From a virus, in the IMG/VR virus record IMGVR_UViG_3300033146_004128, positions 62,001 through 126,000 of that record: a stretch of 64,000 nt of DNA, one strand, 5' to 3'. This document shows, piece by piece, positions 54,163-63,782 of the stretch (its first letter is position 1; every line of letters starts with the position of its first letter). The translations under genes were made by a program, and so were the position numbers. The notes under the pieces are model-generated. The model searched no databases and had not been told where the DNA came from. It saw nothing but the letters and a program-made list of their open reading frames with translations.

Positions 54163-56907
54163 ATGATACCATTAATGTATATATTGAATACAGATGAGAT
54201 TTACACACATGCTTCAGGCATAATAACTAAGATAACGCCTAGCTACAGTCACTATAGACACAGTATTCAAGTTGAGTTCAAATACAACCTAGATGAGTTC
54301 TTTTTCATAGAGATATACCTTAATGAGTTTGATCAACCATCAAAAGTTTCTCTGTATGGGTTTTATGGGTCTGAGAGTATAGAAATATCAGATCTTGTAG
54401 ATGAGTATCATCTTTCCGGAAAAAAGGTATCCGTTATCATGTCTAGAGATGTGATACTTGAGATCGCAAACAATGTCGTTACACATACATCATTCCTTGA
54501 GGGCACAACAATAGAGTTTAAGGTCATACAAGACAAGCAAGAAGTAGAGGATAGAGCAAAAGTTACATCTATAAGAGTTATGCCTACAGTGACAGAGGTG
54601 ACTATAAATGGTATTAGATACTCATACGAAGAGGGTACTAAGGCAACAGGCTATATGCCAACCTTGAATAGTGCAGGAGTAAAGAGAGAGCCTGATGTTG
54701 TAGATGGACACTATAATATTTTTCACTTAGATGGAGACAACGACGGATTGTCGTTCTTGGCAATACCGCCTCAAGATATAGATAAGCATTATCTATTTAG
54801 ACAGAACTCTCTTCTAGCACATATCGACATGGACGGAAATGATATGATTGTAGGTGGAACATCGTATAGATACAATAATGGAATGATAAAGCACTTCGGG
54901 ATGGTTCACTCAATGCAAGAGTTTCTAATATTGAAGAAAAACGAAGAGTACAAGACATACATATTCAATGCAGCAAGAGATAAAAATTTATACAGCGAGA
55001 TATCATTACTATTCCCTGCTGTGCAACACAACTCTATGACAGTATATGATCTTCGTGAGAATATACTAATAAAAGGCCAGGCTACATACCACTCAGAGAT
55101 AGATGTCGAGACAGATAAGCTTCTATTCCATATTACAATAGACAACTGTATTGACTTCTTCGGAAGAAGGGTAAACAAGATATTTGAATTCAGAGTGTCT
55201 CCGGAAAAGATACTTTCAAGTAATGCAGAAGGCATAAGTAACGCCACAGAACTTGGAACTTTTTATGTTATAGATAAGGATACCGGAGAGCAGGATGTAA
55301 TACCTACTGATGGAGCACATATAGATATGCAGAAGGATGGGTATATGACAGGGTCAAACAATAAATATTCATTCAGTATCAATAAAAAGTCTCTAGTAAG
55401 AAACAGTAATCTAATGAGAGGTCAATACACGACCTTTAAGGCGATAACTGCAGATGATTATCTGTCCCCAATGTATAGGTTTGACGAGATAGATTTCAAC
55501 GATAACACCATACAGATAAAGAATGGAACAAAGACAATAAAGACTGAACTGTTCAACTCAAGTAAGTATCTGATATCTACACAGAATGGAAAGATGTCAA
55601 GCAGAGACGTAATGACTGAGTTCGGTGGAGTTGAGTTTACAATAGCACCAGAAGTAATATCTTCATCTGGAATAAATATCACAAATTTCTCTGACTATAT
55701 TATGCTGTGCAGAATGGTAGAGACTCCTGAGTATGGTATAATCGGGGTAAGAAGAGATACAAGAGATCTTCTTTACTCGATAGTGATGTCATACAATTTT
55801 ACTGACATAGCAATGGTATATAATATAAACCTAGATAAGGTATATTACATAGACTTTTCCAGGAAAGAAGTTAGTGACAATGTAAACATGTTGCCATCAA
55901 CATTTGACACCTATATATCTACTATAGACGAGGAGAAGCTAAAAGCTTATCTTAGAGATGGTGGATTTGCAACCTTTAAGGCTATAAATACACCAAACTC
56001 TTCACTTGTTACTCTTGAAGGGCAATCTCTTTTCTCTGAAGAAGTAATGCATGAGAAGTACTTAGACTCAAGCAGAAACATGTCTTCACTGGCAATAACT
56101 GGGTCTGGGGTTGTTGATGCAAGCGTGATAGCGAAAGGAAATGCTATAGACGGTACATATATTTCAAGACCTGGAGAGATATCTGTAATGAAAGCAGGGT
56201 TTGGAAAAAACAGAACAATATTTAGAAAAGTTTCAAATGGAGTATATTCTAATGAGAACATTGATATTGAGTCGGTATCTGTTTCTGGGTCTACGTACAC
56301 TATAGGCTTTTCTCATGAAGGTGACTCTCACTCTGCTTCTATATCAATAGACGGAGGACCGATAGAGGTAAAGAAGGGCTTGAAGCATAGTCTAGTTGAC
56401 GACTCTGAAAGCTTTGAATATATGACTGGATTCACATACTCTTCAACAGTTCCTCAAGATAACATATTCCAGAAGTCAGGAGTCCTAGTTATGGAGTCAT
56501 ATCTAGGCATAGGTCTTGCCTTTGACATTAACACCGTTGAAGATATGATAAATTCATCTTCTATTGGACTACACAGTACAGTTTCGCTATCATATGACAG
56601 TAAGATGATTATGATATCTGGTATAGAAGCAGATACGGTTTCCGTATCAGACTCAGTGTTCAGTAGCGACGGGTTAACTATTGATCTTGACTCTCCTACA
56701 GGAAGTGCATATGCACTATCTTTCAATGGTGATAATGGCGAGATATCAACAACCATACCTAGCGATGACTATGACGCATATCTTACGGCATGGGAAGAAG
56801 ATCTTGAAGACAACGGATTCACAGAGATAAATGAGTACGAGAGCGGAAGCCTCTACGCTATAGCATTTGACATTACAAAAGCACAGTATCTACAATTTAA
56901 GGAATAA
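54163..56907 (+). CDS. Large beta-rich virion protein
   Basis: GAAGGATTTC precedes the ATG. The 914-residue product carries several DGxxY-type hairpins: TINGIRYSYEEG near residue 145-160, IVGGTSYRYNNG near 230-240, and SGSTYTIGFSHEG near 705-715, plus a MVYNINLDKVYYIDFSRKEV unit. The C-terminus ends AIAFDITKAQYLQFKE, similar in style to the end of the next protein. No enzyme motif or coiled coil was seen. It is probably related to its neighbours by modular duplication. Confidence 0.6.
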   Translation: MIPLMYILNTDEIYTHASGIITKITPSYSHYRHSIQVEFKYNLDEFFFIEIYLNEFDQPSKVSLYGFYGSESIEISDLVDEYHLSGKKVSVIMSRDVILEIANNVVTHTSFLEGTTIEFKVIQDKQEVEDRAKVTSIRVMPTVTEVTINGIRYSYEEGTKATGYMPTLNSAGVKREPDVVDGHYNIFHLDGDNDGLSFLAIPPQDIDKHYLFRQNSLLAHIDMDGNDMIVGGTSYRYNNGMIKHFGMVHSMQEFLILKKNEEYKTYIFNAARDKNLYSEISLLFPAVQHNSMTVYDLRENILIKGQATYHSEIDVETDKLLFHITIDNCIDFFGRRVNKIFEFRVSPEKILSSNAEGISNATELGTFYVIDKDTGEQDVIPTDGAHIDMQKDGYMTGSNNKYSFSINKKSLVRNSNLMRGQYTTFKAITADDYLSPMYRFDEIDFNDNTIQIKNGTKTIKTELFNSSKYLISTQNGKMSSRDVMTEFGGVEFTIAPEVISSSGINITNFSDYIMLCRMVETPEYGIIGVRRDTRDLLYSIVMSYNFTDIAMVYNINLDKVYYIDFSRKEVSDNVNMLPSTFDTYISTIDEEKLKAYLRDGGFATFKAINTPNSSLVTLEGQSLFSEEVMHEKYLDSSRNMSSLAITGSGVVDASVIAKGNAIDGTYISRPGEISVMKAGFGKNRTIFRKVSNGVYSNENIDIESVSVSGSTYTIGFSHEGDSHSASISIDGGPIEVKKGLKHSLVDDSESFEYMTGFTYSSTVPQDNIFQKSGVLVMESYLGIGLAFDINTVEDMINSSSIGLHSTVSLSYDSKMIMISGIEADTVSVSDSVFSSDGLTIDLDSPTGSAYALSFNGDNGEISTTIPSDDYDAYLTAWEEDLEDNGFTEINEYESGSLYAIAFDITKAQYLQFKE

Positions 56908-56910
56908 TTG

Positions 56911-58851
56911 ATGGCCAACATTTACAGACTAGACAATAACTGGATATCATCGGCACTTATGCCGTTAGAGACTATATTTACATCATCGAACATAAGAGCA
57001 TCATCTTCTGCGGTAAACATATTCACTGGTGGAGATATCGCACTTGGTCTTAATGCCGGATCAAGAAGAATCGCATACAAGCACAACGACATCTTATTCA
57101 AGACACAGACAAAAGATAGTGGAACTAATAATATCACTTTCGTAACAAGACCTTCTATAGAGAAGGGATTTGTGCAGTGGAATGGATCATTCTCGTGGAA
57201 GAATATCCTAAAAGACCTTCTTTCATTCGACATAACTACAGAACCTGAATCATTGGATATTACAATCAGTAGCGAAAGCAAGACTCTAGTATCTACTGGG
57301 GAAGCTCCATTTACGATCTCATGGAATGATACTGATATAATGTTTAATGACGTACCGTTTACGGGTACTGGGTCTTTTACTCCTGGTACAATGGAATTTA
57401 CAGTAGATGCCACAGAGCTTCTAGATAAGCTTCATGGAGAATATGCAAGTATAGATAGAGTTGAGTATCAGGCACCAACTGAGCCATACGACCTATCCTA
57501 TTCATTGATAGATGGAGAGGAAGGCGTATACAGGGAAGAAGAAATAGTTATTGATTACACGGACATAATCTTTGATGATTATGGTCATCAGTACTTTGTA
57601 GTTCCTGACTATTCATTTGGAGTTTCTCAGACTGCAATATGGTTCCCGTCAGGATCACCATCGTATCTTAAGAATGACCAGTTCTCTTTTATACTTGCAG
57701 GGGATATAGCAAATTCAACGCTACCTAATAGTTTTGCAGAGTTCAGCAAGGATAGATTGCGGTCTGCAGTAAACACATCTACGCTATACAATGACGGACT
57801 AATAGAGTGTTCAGAAAAGACATACATCGGATACGTTCGTGTTTACAGTTCATATATATATGTTGACTATTACTATATAAAAATACCTGTTACAGAAGAT
57901 GAATGTGCACAACTTGAAGAGTCCATATCGTACGGTAGAGCATGTAGACTTAAGATTTCAGATACAGACATTACTATACGGAACATAGACAGTTCACTAG
58001 ATCATGTATCACTAGTAAGTAATGCGACTTCATTGGCCCATAGTGCATATACAAAGTTTAAATTTGGAGCAGGATCGTTCAAGTCAAACTACCCTCTGTA
58101 CTCATACAGAGACAAGAGGGATACTCTTGAGGTAACATTCAACAGAGAAAGTTCATCTAAGTACATAAAGATTACAATAGAGGATCAACCTACAAGGTAC
58201 AGAGCTACCATTGAGACGAGAAGTGGTACCCAAACATCAACGTCAACGAAAAACTTCCCAAGATACTCATCTAATGCAGAGTGGTCTTTAGGTAGCACAG
58301 CATATATAAACATGATTCTTAAGAGATCCCTCGACAACGTGTCGGACACGACAGAGACTTTATTTACGAACGGTGCTATATCTCTTGATGGGGATACAAT
58401 AAAGATTCTTACTCGAACACTATATGTCAATATACTTGAGCAAGCTGTAGCTTTTCCTCAGTTAAATCTTACATATGACACACTTGCAGTTGTGGCATGG
58501 CCAGATGAGGAAGGAAACCTTCAGAATCTTCAAATAAACTTCCAGCCGGCAACTGGCGCCATATATGGTAGAATTGCGCAAGGGTCATCATATGACTACT
58601 ATAACAAGGATGCAATGTTAGAGATGCTGAACTCTATAAATCCTATATACGACTTCAATATGACATGTAACATATCTAGCCTTACATACGAAGACCTAGA
58701 TGGCGTAACACAGGTATATCCATTTACGAACTCAACAATGATCATCGCTGAAGCAATAAACGGATTCTCAGGCAAGTTCTACAGAGTGTATTATAAAAAT
58801 GCTGATAGCTATGGTTTTGTAGTAGCTAAACAATATTCAATCCAGGAGTAA
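56911..58851 (+). CDS. Beta-rich virion protein
   Basis: I use the ATG at 56911 with AAGGAAT upstream, not the TTG at 56908. The 647-residue product is beta-rich and aromatic, with repeated strand pairs such as DIMFNDVPFTGTG, DIIFDDYGHQYFV and TLAVVAWPDEEGNLQNLQI. It ends with RVYYKNADSYGFVVAKQYS. Tyrosine- and serine-rich loops are frequent. No family is recognised; it belongs to the same modular series as its neighbours. Confidence 0.6.
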   Translation: MANIYRLDNNWISSALMPLETIFTSSNIRASSSAVNIFTGGDIALGLNAGSRRIAYKHNDILFKTQTKDSGTNNITFVTRPSIEKGFVQWNGSFSWKNILKDLLSFDITTEPESLDITISSESKTLVSTGEAPFTISWNDTDIMFNDVPFTGTGSFTPGTMEFTVDATELLDKLHGEYASIDRVEYQAPTEPYDLSYSLIDGEEGVYREEEIVIDYTDIIFDDYGHQYFVVPDYSFGVSQTAIWFPSGSPSYLKNDQFSFILAGDIANSTLPNSFAEFSKDRLRSAVNTSTLYNDGLIECSEKTYIGYVRVYSSYIYVDYYYIKIPVTEDECAQLEESISYGRACRLKISDTDITIRNIDSSLDHVSLVSNATSLAHSAYTKFKFGAGSFKSNYPLYSYRDKRDTLEVTFNRESSSKYIKITIEDQPTRYRATIETRSGTQTSTSTKNFPRYSSNAEWSLGSTAYINMILKRSLDNVSDTTETLFTNGAISLDGDTIKILTRTLYVNILEQAVAFPQLNLTYDTLAVVAWPDEEGNLQNLQINFQPATGAIYGRIAQGSSYDYYNKDAMLEMLNSINPIYDFNMTCNISSLTYEDLDGVTQVYPFTNSTMIIAEAINGFSGKFYRVYYKNADSYGFVVAKQYSIQE

Positions 58852-58853
58852 TT

Positions 58854-60377
58854 ATGATACCGAATAGTAGAAGATTTCAACGAGGGGCATACAGAGTTCT
58901 GATGCCAAACTCATTCAATGGGAATATTGTTTTTGACAAGTTTGGAGAGGCAAAAGGGAATGACATCAGGGTAGACGGAGCCATACATGAGGAGATAGGT
59001 AGTGCAGGCGACTTCAATGATGTGTATCTGAACAAGAGAAGCGTTGTGAGGATATCAAAAGGACGCAAGATTCCAGTAGTTGCAAACGTAGACTTCTCTA
59101 TCGGAAGCAAGAACTACGGAAAAATAAGACTTATGTCTGTAAGTAAATCAGACTTCTCTTTGGATATATCTTTGGGGGACGACAACTATCTAGACATGAA
59201 GACATACGACACTGATGATATCAATATCGGAAACAATAATGTAGTGTATGGAGCACTTGATGTCTCTAATGGAGGTGTATCAATAGGTAATAACAACATG
59301 CTTATAGACTTTAAAACGGAGATACACAAAGATACTGTCGTAAAAGGCTTCCCTAGAGTCGGCTCACTTATGTTCGAGACAAAAGTTACAGAGTATGCAG
59401 GTATCGGACAAGACTATATTGAAGTTGAGGATACAAGTAGAATAGCCTTTGGAACTGAGATCAGGTTCAGTAGTGTTTCGGCAGCTTTTGTATCCAGAAT
59501 AGTAACATCTGTGACAGGGAACAGAGTTTATTTTGATGAGCCCCTGCTGTCAAAAGAGTCAACCTTCCCGGACGGGTTGGTATTTAATGAGTTTTACGAG
59601 ATCTTACCTGAAGAGGCAGTAAATGTTGATTCCAACCACATGTACAAGCCAGGTCCAACAAAGCGATTATTCCTAAGTAGGTATGTAAATTGGCCTCTTA
59701 GGGATGTCACCATCACATCATATCATGGAGAAGTCCTTATGCAGACAAAAATGTTCTTTGTTAGAGCTGGTGACAATATGGCAATTATTCGTGACCTAAT
59801 ACCAGACTCAAGTGATATAAGCGGAATGTTTCTTGTCACGGCTGCAGAGTTTAATCCATATAAGGAGTGGACAGTAACCCTAACGAAAGACGAGGTAGAT
59901 ACACACAAATACTATATCAATAGCAAATGCTTGGCTTTCATAGGAAGATCCACAATAGTAGATGGAGTAGAAGCTACCATTATAGCATATGATAATGAGA
60001 GCATTACTCTTGATGTTGAACTAGTAGAGACTGAGACAGAAGTTGTGTTTGCCGAAGAAGACAGTACTCCTTCCGGAGAGATGATTTTGTCTAAGATAAC
60101 ATCAAACATACCAGGAAACTCATCTGAGATCCCTGTTGTCGATGGTAGTGCGTTCTTTATTGGCCAAAAGATAAAGGTTGATGGTATGTCAACAATAGCA
60201 ACTATCACTGAGATAAACGACAATATTTTATCTCTAAGCGAGAATCTATTCGACAGCGTAGTGTCAGATAAGTTCTACATAGGAAGATATGAGTTGTCAC
60301 TTGGTACTGATATGCACAAAAGTAAAATATCTGGGGCAGAAGAAGATCTGCATGAATTTATATTTGGAGAAAATTAA
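58854..60377 (+). CDS. Virion protein with repeated beta module
   Basis: The 507-residue product has a possible beta-helix-like section with NIGNNNVVYGALDV and SIGNNNMLIDF near residues 125-155. Two similar modules follow: one near 180-240 (GIGQDYIEVEDTSRIAFGTE, then GNRVYFDEPLLS) and one near 415-475 (GNSSEIPVVDGSAFFIGQK, then NDNILSLSENLF). Each reads I-x-V-x-D-x-S-x-[IF]-x-x-G followed by an exit strand, so this looks like an internal duplication. GGAGTAATT precedes the ATG. The role is unknown. Confidence 0.6.
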   Translation: MIPNSRRFQRGAYRVLMPNSFNGNIVFDKFGEAKGNDIRVDGAIHEEIGSAGDFNDVYLNKRSVVRISKGRKIPVVANVDFSIGSKNYGKIRLMSVSKSDFSLDISLGDDNYLDMKTYDTDDINIGNNNVVYGALDVSNGGVSIGNNNMLIDFKTEIHKDTVVKGFPRVGSLMFETKVTEYAGIGQDYIEVEDTSRIAFGTEIRFSSVSAAFVSRIVTSVTGNRVYFDEPLLSKESTFPDGLVFNEFYEILPEEAVNVDSNHMYKPGPTKRLFLSRYVNWPLRDVTITSYHGEVLMQTKMFFVRAGDNMAIIRDLIPDSSDISGMFLVTAAEFNPYKEWTVTLTKDEVDTHKYYINSKCLAFIGRSTIVDGVEATIIAYDNESITLDVELVETETEVVFAEEDSTPSGEMILSKITSNIPGNSSEIPVVDGSAFFIGQKIKVDGMSTIATITEINDNILSLSENLFDSVVSDKFYIGRYELSLGTDMHKSKISGAEEDLHEFIFGEN

Positions 60378-61609
60378 TGAAAATATCTATGCCAGCAAGA
60401 ACTGCCCACTTCAAGAGTGGAATACTGTTCTTTAACTTAAAAAACAGCAGACACAATATAGTTGATGAAGACATACAGTCTGGATATGATTTGTGCTTCG
60501 TCCTTGATAAACATTCCGTGTATGTCAATATAGACCCAGGACTTGAGTTTGGAGTTCTTGAATCTGACACAGGTGAAATGTACGGGCCATATTCAAGTTA
60601 TATGTCTGTGGTATCATTGCATTTATTTGGACAGTATGACAACCTTATAAAGTTTCTAAGAGAGAGTTTCGTTCTCAATAATGATATAGGTGCATATCAA
60701 TTCATTTTTGGTTCTTTTAGATATACAAGAGGACTGTATGAGTTTACAGAAGACACTCCTGTTACGGCAAGAAGACTAGCAGAGTTTATACCTCCAATGT
60801 ATGAGAGATTCGAGTATGAGTTTGAGCCTCATACGTATTTTGCTGACGGGTCCATAGAGATGTTCCTGAACAAGCTAAACATTATGTTCAATGAAGGAAA
60901 CTTTGCGGAAGAGAAAAGAGAGACTGAGAATTTCCTAATGGGCTCAGTAGAGAGGTCTTCTGGATATGGCGTTCGGAAGGAGAATGGAAAATCATTCATG
61001 GTAGCAAATCTTTCACACAGAAGACACTCTGTATTTTTTGCACCTTTCAGGATGCCAGTAGAGTATATATCGTTCTTGAGTGACGGATCTCAAAAAGCAG
61101 AGGATGTCATGTATGAGTATATTACAAGCGCAGAGATAGAGACAGTTGATAATGATGCAGATGTAGAATATTACTCGGATGTATATGGTGTAGATATAGC
61201 AAGTAAAACAGTAGATATGGCAACATACTCTCTATTTGAAGATATAGTATTTGTATTGACACCTTTTGATGACCCGTCCGAAGTATATATATTCGTAAAG
61301 ACTTCTGACTTTGGAATAGTTACAATAGGTTTTGATCCGCTTAGAAAAAGGTTCACAATTTTTGGAGATGATAAAATTGCAGATATAAGCTCTGGAATGA
61401 CAAATGCCAACGTTTTAGTTGATGGCACAACATTGAAGTTTGCATATGACTCAGATATAGATGGTGTAGTTGCCAACAATGACCTAGCAATCAGAATATC
61501 TGACACAGAGTTTAGTCTTGACTGTAATAAAAATAGAGCGTACACAACACTAGGCAACGTGCTTGCTGCCACATATGTTGGTGACTTGCTCAACAATATA
61601 TTCGTATAG
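60377..61609 (+). CDS. Beta-rich virion-type protein
   Basis: The start overlaps the previous stop (TAATG) with GGAGAA upstream. The 410-residue product is beta-rich and ends with a long hairpin-type section (IVFVLTPFDDPSEVYIFV, then VDGTTLKFAYDSDID) resembling units in the neighbouring proteins. No membrane segment or enzyme motif was seen. It is followed 8 nt later by the next gene. Confidence 0.6.
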   Translation: MKISMPARTAHFKSGILFFNLKNSRHNIVDEDIQSGYDLCFVLDKHSVYVNIDPGLEFGVLESDTGEMYGPYSSYMSVVSLHLFGQYDNLIKFLRESFVLNNDIGAYQFIFGSFRYTRGLYEFTEDTPVTARRLAEFIPPMYERFEYEFEPHTYFADGSIEMFLNKLNIMFNEGNFAEEKRETENFLMGSVERSSGYGVRKENGKSFMVANLSHRRHSVFFAPFRMPVEYISFLSDGSQKAEDVMYEYITSAEIETVDNDADVEYYSDVYGVDIASKTVDMATYSLFEDIVFVLTPFDDPSEVYIFVKTSDFGIVTIGFDPLRKRFTIFGDDKIADISSGMTNANVLVDGTTLKFAYDSDIDGVVANNDLAIRISDTEFSLDCNKNRAYTTLGNVLAATYVGDLLNNIFV

Positions 61610-61617
61610 GAGACATA

Positions 61618-62511
61618 ATGAAATATTATAATGAGGCAACTGCAGAGATTGTCTCTTCAACCGAAGAGAGAGATGGGGTTATACCTATAGAAAAAAAGAT
61701 ATTGAGCAGTATAAAGTGCAAAATAGATCCTATAAGTGGGGACAGCCTAACAATATTTAATGAGGATTTAACAAAGAACTATAAGGTTACATTACAGTAT
61801 GATGGGGATACACGTTTCCTGGCAGAGAATGGATATCCTGATCCTGTAGAGCTAATTAGAGAGCCATGCTACAGGGAGCCTGACATAGATGCACTTAAGG
61901 TATCGTGGTGTGATGATGTGTCTATGAGCAAAGTTAAGCTTAAAACAGGGACAGAAAGAAAACCTATAGGCAGATCATATCTTGACTCAAGCAGTACGTT
62001 TATGGCATATAGCGTATCTTTTGTTGTATATACAGGAGAAAGATATAACCTGTTTGAATCTCAAAACATTGTAGTGTTCGTAGATAGAGGAAAATTATAT
62101 ATAAATGACACAGAGCTTATGGATGTTAGGCTTGGTGAAAAAACAATATTTACTATACTTAGATATCCTTACTACAACACGTATGGAGCATATTCCACGA
62201 GGAACCATATTGCGTCCATTATCCTTGTTGACAAGTTTGCACTTGCTCTCCATCTTGATGGATCACAGAACTATAAAGATGCATTTGTAAACACTGGAGA
62301 AGATGGATTCGAGGTTTATGACTCGAATGTGTACAGGATAGATAGAGAGGTTGACGGACATGGAGTAACTCCCTACTACTTAAGAAGATATGCGTATACT
62401 GCCGAGGGTGTGTATCAGGATACTCTCATTAGTCAGCACTTTAGCAGTATGCTTCAGGCGAAGAGAGCACCATGTAAAATACTTAAAGAAATGAGAGGTG
62501 AATGCAAATGA
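61618..62511 (+). CDS. Virion-type protein of unknown function
   Basis: AGGAGACAT precedes the ATG. The 297-residue product is beta-rich with a basic, cysteine-containing C-terminus (KRAPCKILKEMRGECK). YSVSFVVYTGERYNLFE and VVFVDRGKLYINDTELMD repeat the strand-turn-strand style of this region. The next gene overlaps its stop (ATGA). No family is recognised. Confidence 0.6.
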   Translation: MKYYNEATAEIVSSTEERDGVIPIEKKILSSIKCKIDPISGDSLTIFNEDLTKNYKVTLQYDGDTRFLAENGYPDPVELIREPCYREPDIDALKVSWCDDVSMSKVKLKTGTERKPIGRSYLDSSSTFMAYSVSFVVYTGERYNLFESQNIVVFVDRGKLYINDTELMDVRLGEKTIFTILRYPYYNTYGAYSTRNHIASIILVDKFALALHLDGSQNYKDAFVNTGEDGFEVYDSNVYRIDREVDGHGVTPYYLRRYAYTAEGVYQDTLISQHFSSMLQAKRAPCKILKEMRGECK

Positions 62512-63782
62512 TAAACATGAAGGAAGTTTTTTACTCAAAAATAGGAAACCATTCTATGGGTAGAGAGATTGTATATAAGGTATACTTCGGGAGTATAGAC
62601 CCACAGTTCTACTTTGCTGCATATGTTATTCCAAGAGGAGAATCTTATGACATGTTTTACATCCCACAGGTGAACAATATTGCCGACAATGGGATTATTG
62701 ATATGTCCGAAGACAGCTCCACATCAAGAATGAATATTCAATATGGAGAGCCTGTAGAAATTCTCCTAACAAACCCTTTTGTTGAAGGAAGAGGATCTAT
62801 TGTTAGTGTATCTGTATCTATAGATGAGAGTCCCGTTGCAGTAAACACCAGCAGTCTTACCCAATTTAACCTAGACGATGCAAGGGCTATAACAAGAGAA
62901 GCCATACAGCCATTGATAGACGCAAAGATGTATCTACTTGCCAATATTGCAATGATAGAGGTTGAGACCAAGCTCAGAAACATATTGGAATCTTCCGTAG
63001 GCGTTAATCAGGATACTGCAATACCTACAATCCTGAGAAGTGTTCTAGCAGTAAAGAAAATTTTCATAGACAACCTACCTGATGGGATGCCTGAAGAAGA
63101 CGAAGAGATGTTCTATATGCTGTATGTGCGAATGCTAAATGTATCTCCAGACTCGAATAATATACCTAGTATATTTGCAAAGGGGATACTGTTTGCAAAT
63201 ATGATGTACTCAGAGGGAATGACGGCACACTTGATACCATATGAAATACTGTTCAGACTAATGATAGATTGGTCAAAAGAATATAGGCCAGAGTACGTGT
63301 ATCTACTAAAGCAAGCATCAGACAATATTGAGATAAAGAGAACCATATCTGTAAACCTGTCTACCATGGAGGATCAGTCTAAGGTATATGAGCTTCTCAA
63401 TAAGACTCAAGAGTTCGTGTACTTGACGAATATAAGGTTCACAAATATGGATAACGGGGAGTATAAGGACTTCAGAATAAACAATGAGTACTTCGAAAAC
63501 TACATAAAGACCACAGACAGATGTATAGAGCAAAAGGGAATACCGTCAGAAGATGGTACAATTACGATACAATACGGATATGGAACAGATTGCGATAGCT
63601 TCATAGGGCTAACATCGACAGACAATCAAAATGTAAAGCGTGGTGTTAGGCGTGACGATAAGATTATTGATAATGAGTTCAAGACGGCAAGAACATGGCA
63701 ATGGGTCAATGACGAGATCATCCAGATAGAGGGTGATGTTACTACAGCAGGAACGATAGCTGTTGAATTTACAGGAGTATAG
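62508..63782 (+). CDS. Virion-type protein of unknown function
   Basis: I choose the ATG at 62508, 9 nt after GAGAGG; the upstream ATG at 62502 is too close to that site. The 424-residue product has a beta-rich N-terminal third, a helical middle (about residues 120-290) and a beta C-terminal domain ending AGTIAVEFTGV. The C-terminal TNIRFTNMDNGEYKDFRIN resembles a small beta-sandwich. No family is recognised. Confidence 0.6.
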   Translation: MINMKEVFYSKIGNHSMGREIVYKVYFGSIDPQFYFAAYVIPRGESYDMFYIPQVNNIADNGIIDMSEDSSTSRMNIQYGEPVEILLTNPFVEGRGSIVSVSVSIDESPVAVNTSSLTQFNLDDARAITREAIQPLIDAKMYLLANIAMIEVETKLRNILESSVGVNQDTAIPTILRSVLAVKKIFIDNLPDGMPEEDEEMFYMLYVRMLNVSPDSNNIPSIFAKGILFANMMYSEGMTAHLIPYEILFRLMIDWSKEYRPEYVYLLKQASDNIEIKRTISVNLSTMEDQSKVYELLNKTQEFVYLTNIRFTNMDNGEYKDFRINNEYFENYIKTTDRCIEQKGIPSEDGTITIQYGYGTDCDSFIGLTSTDNQNVKRGVRRDDKIIDNEFKTARTWQWVNDEIIQIEGDVTTAGTIAVEFTGV

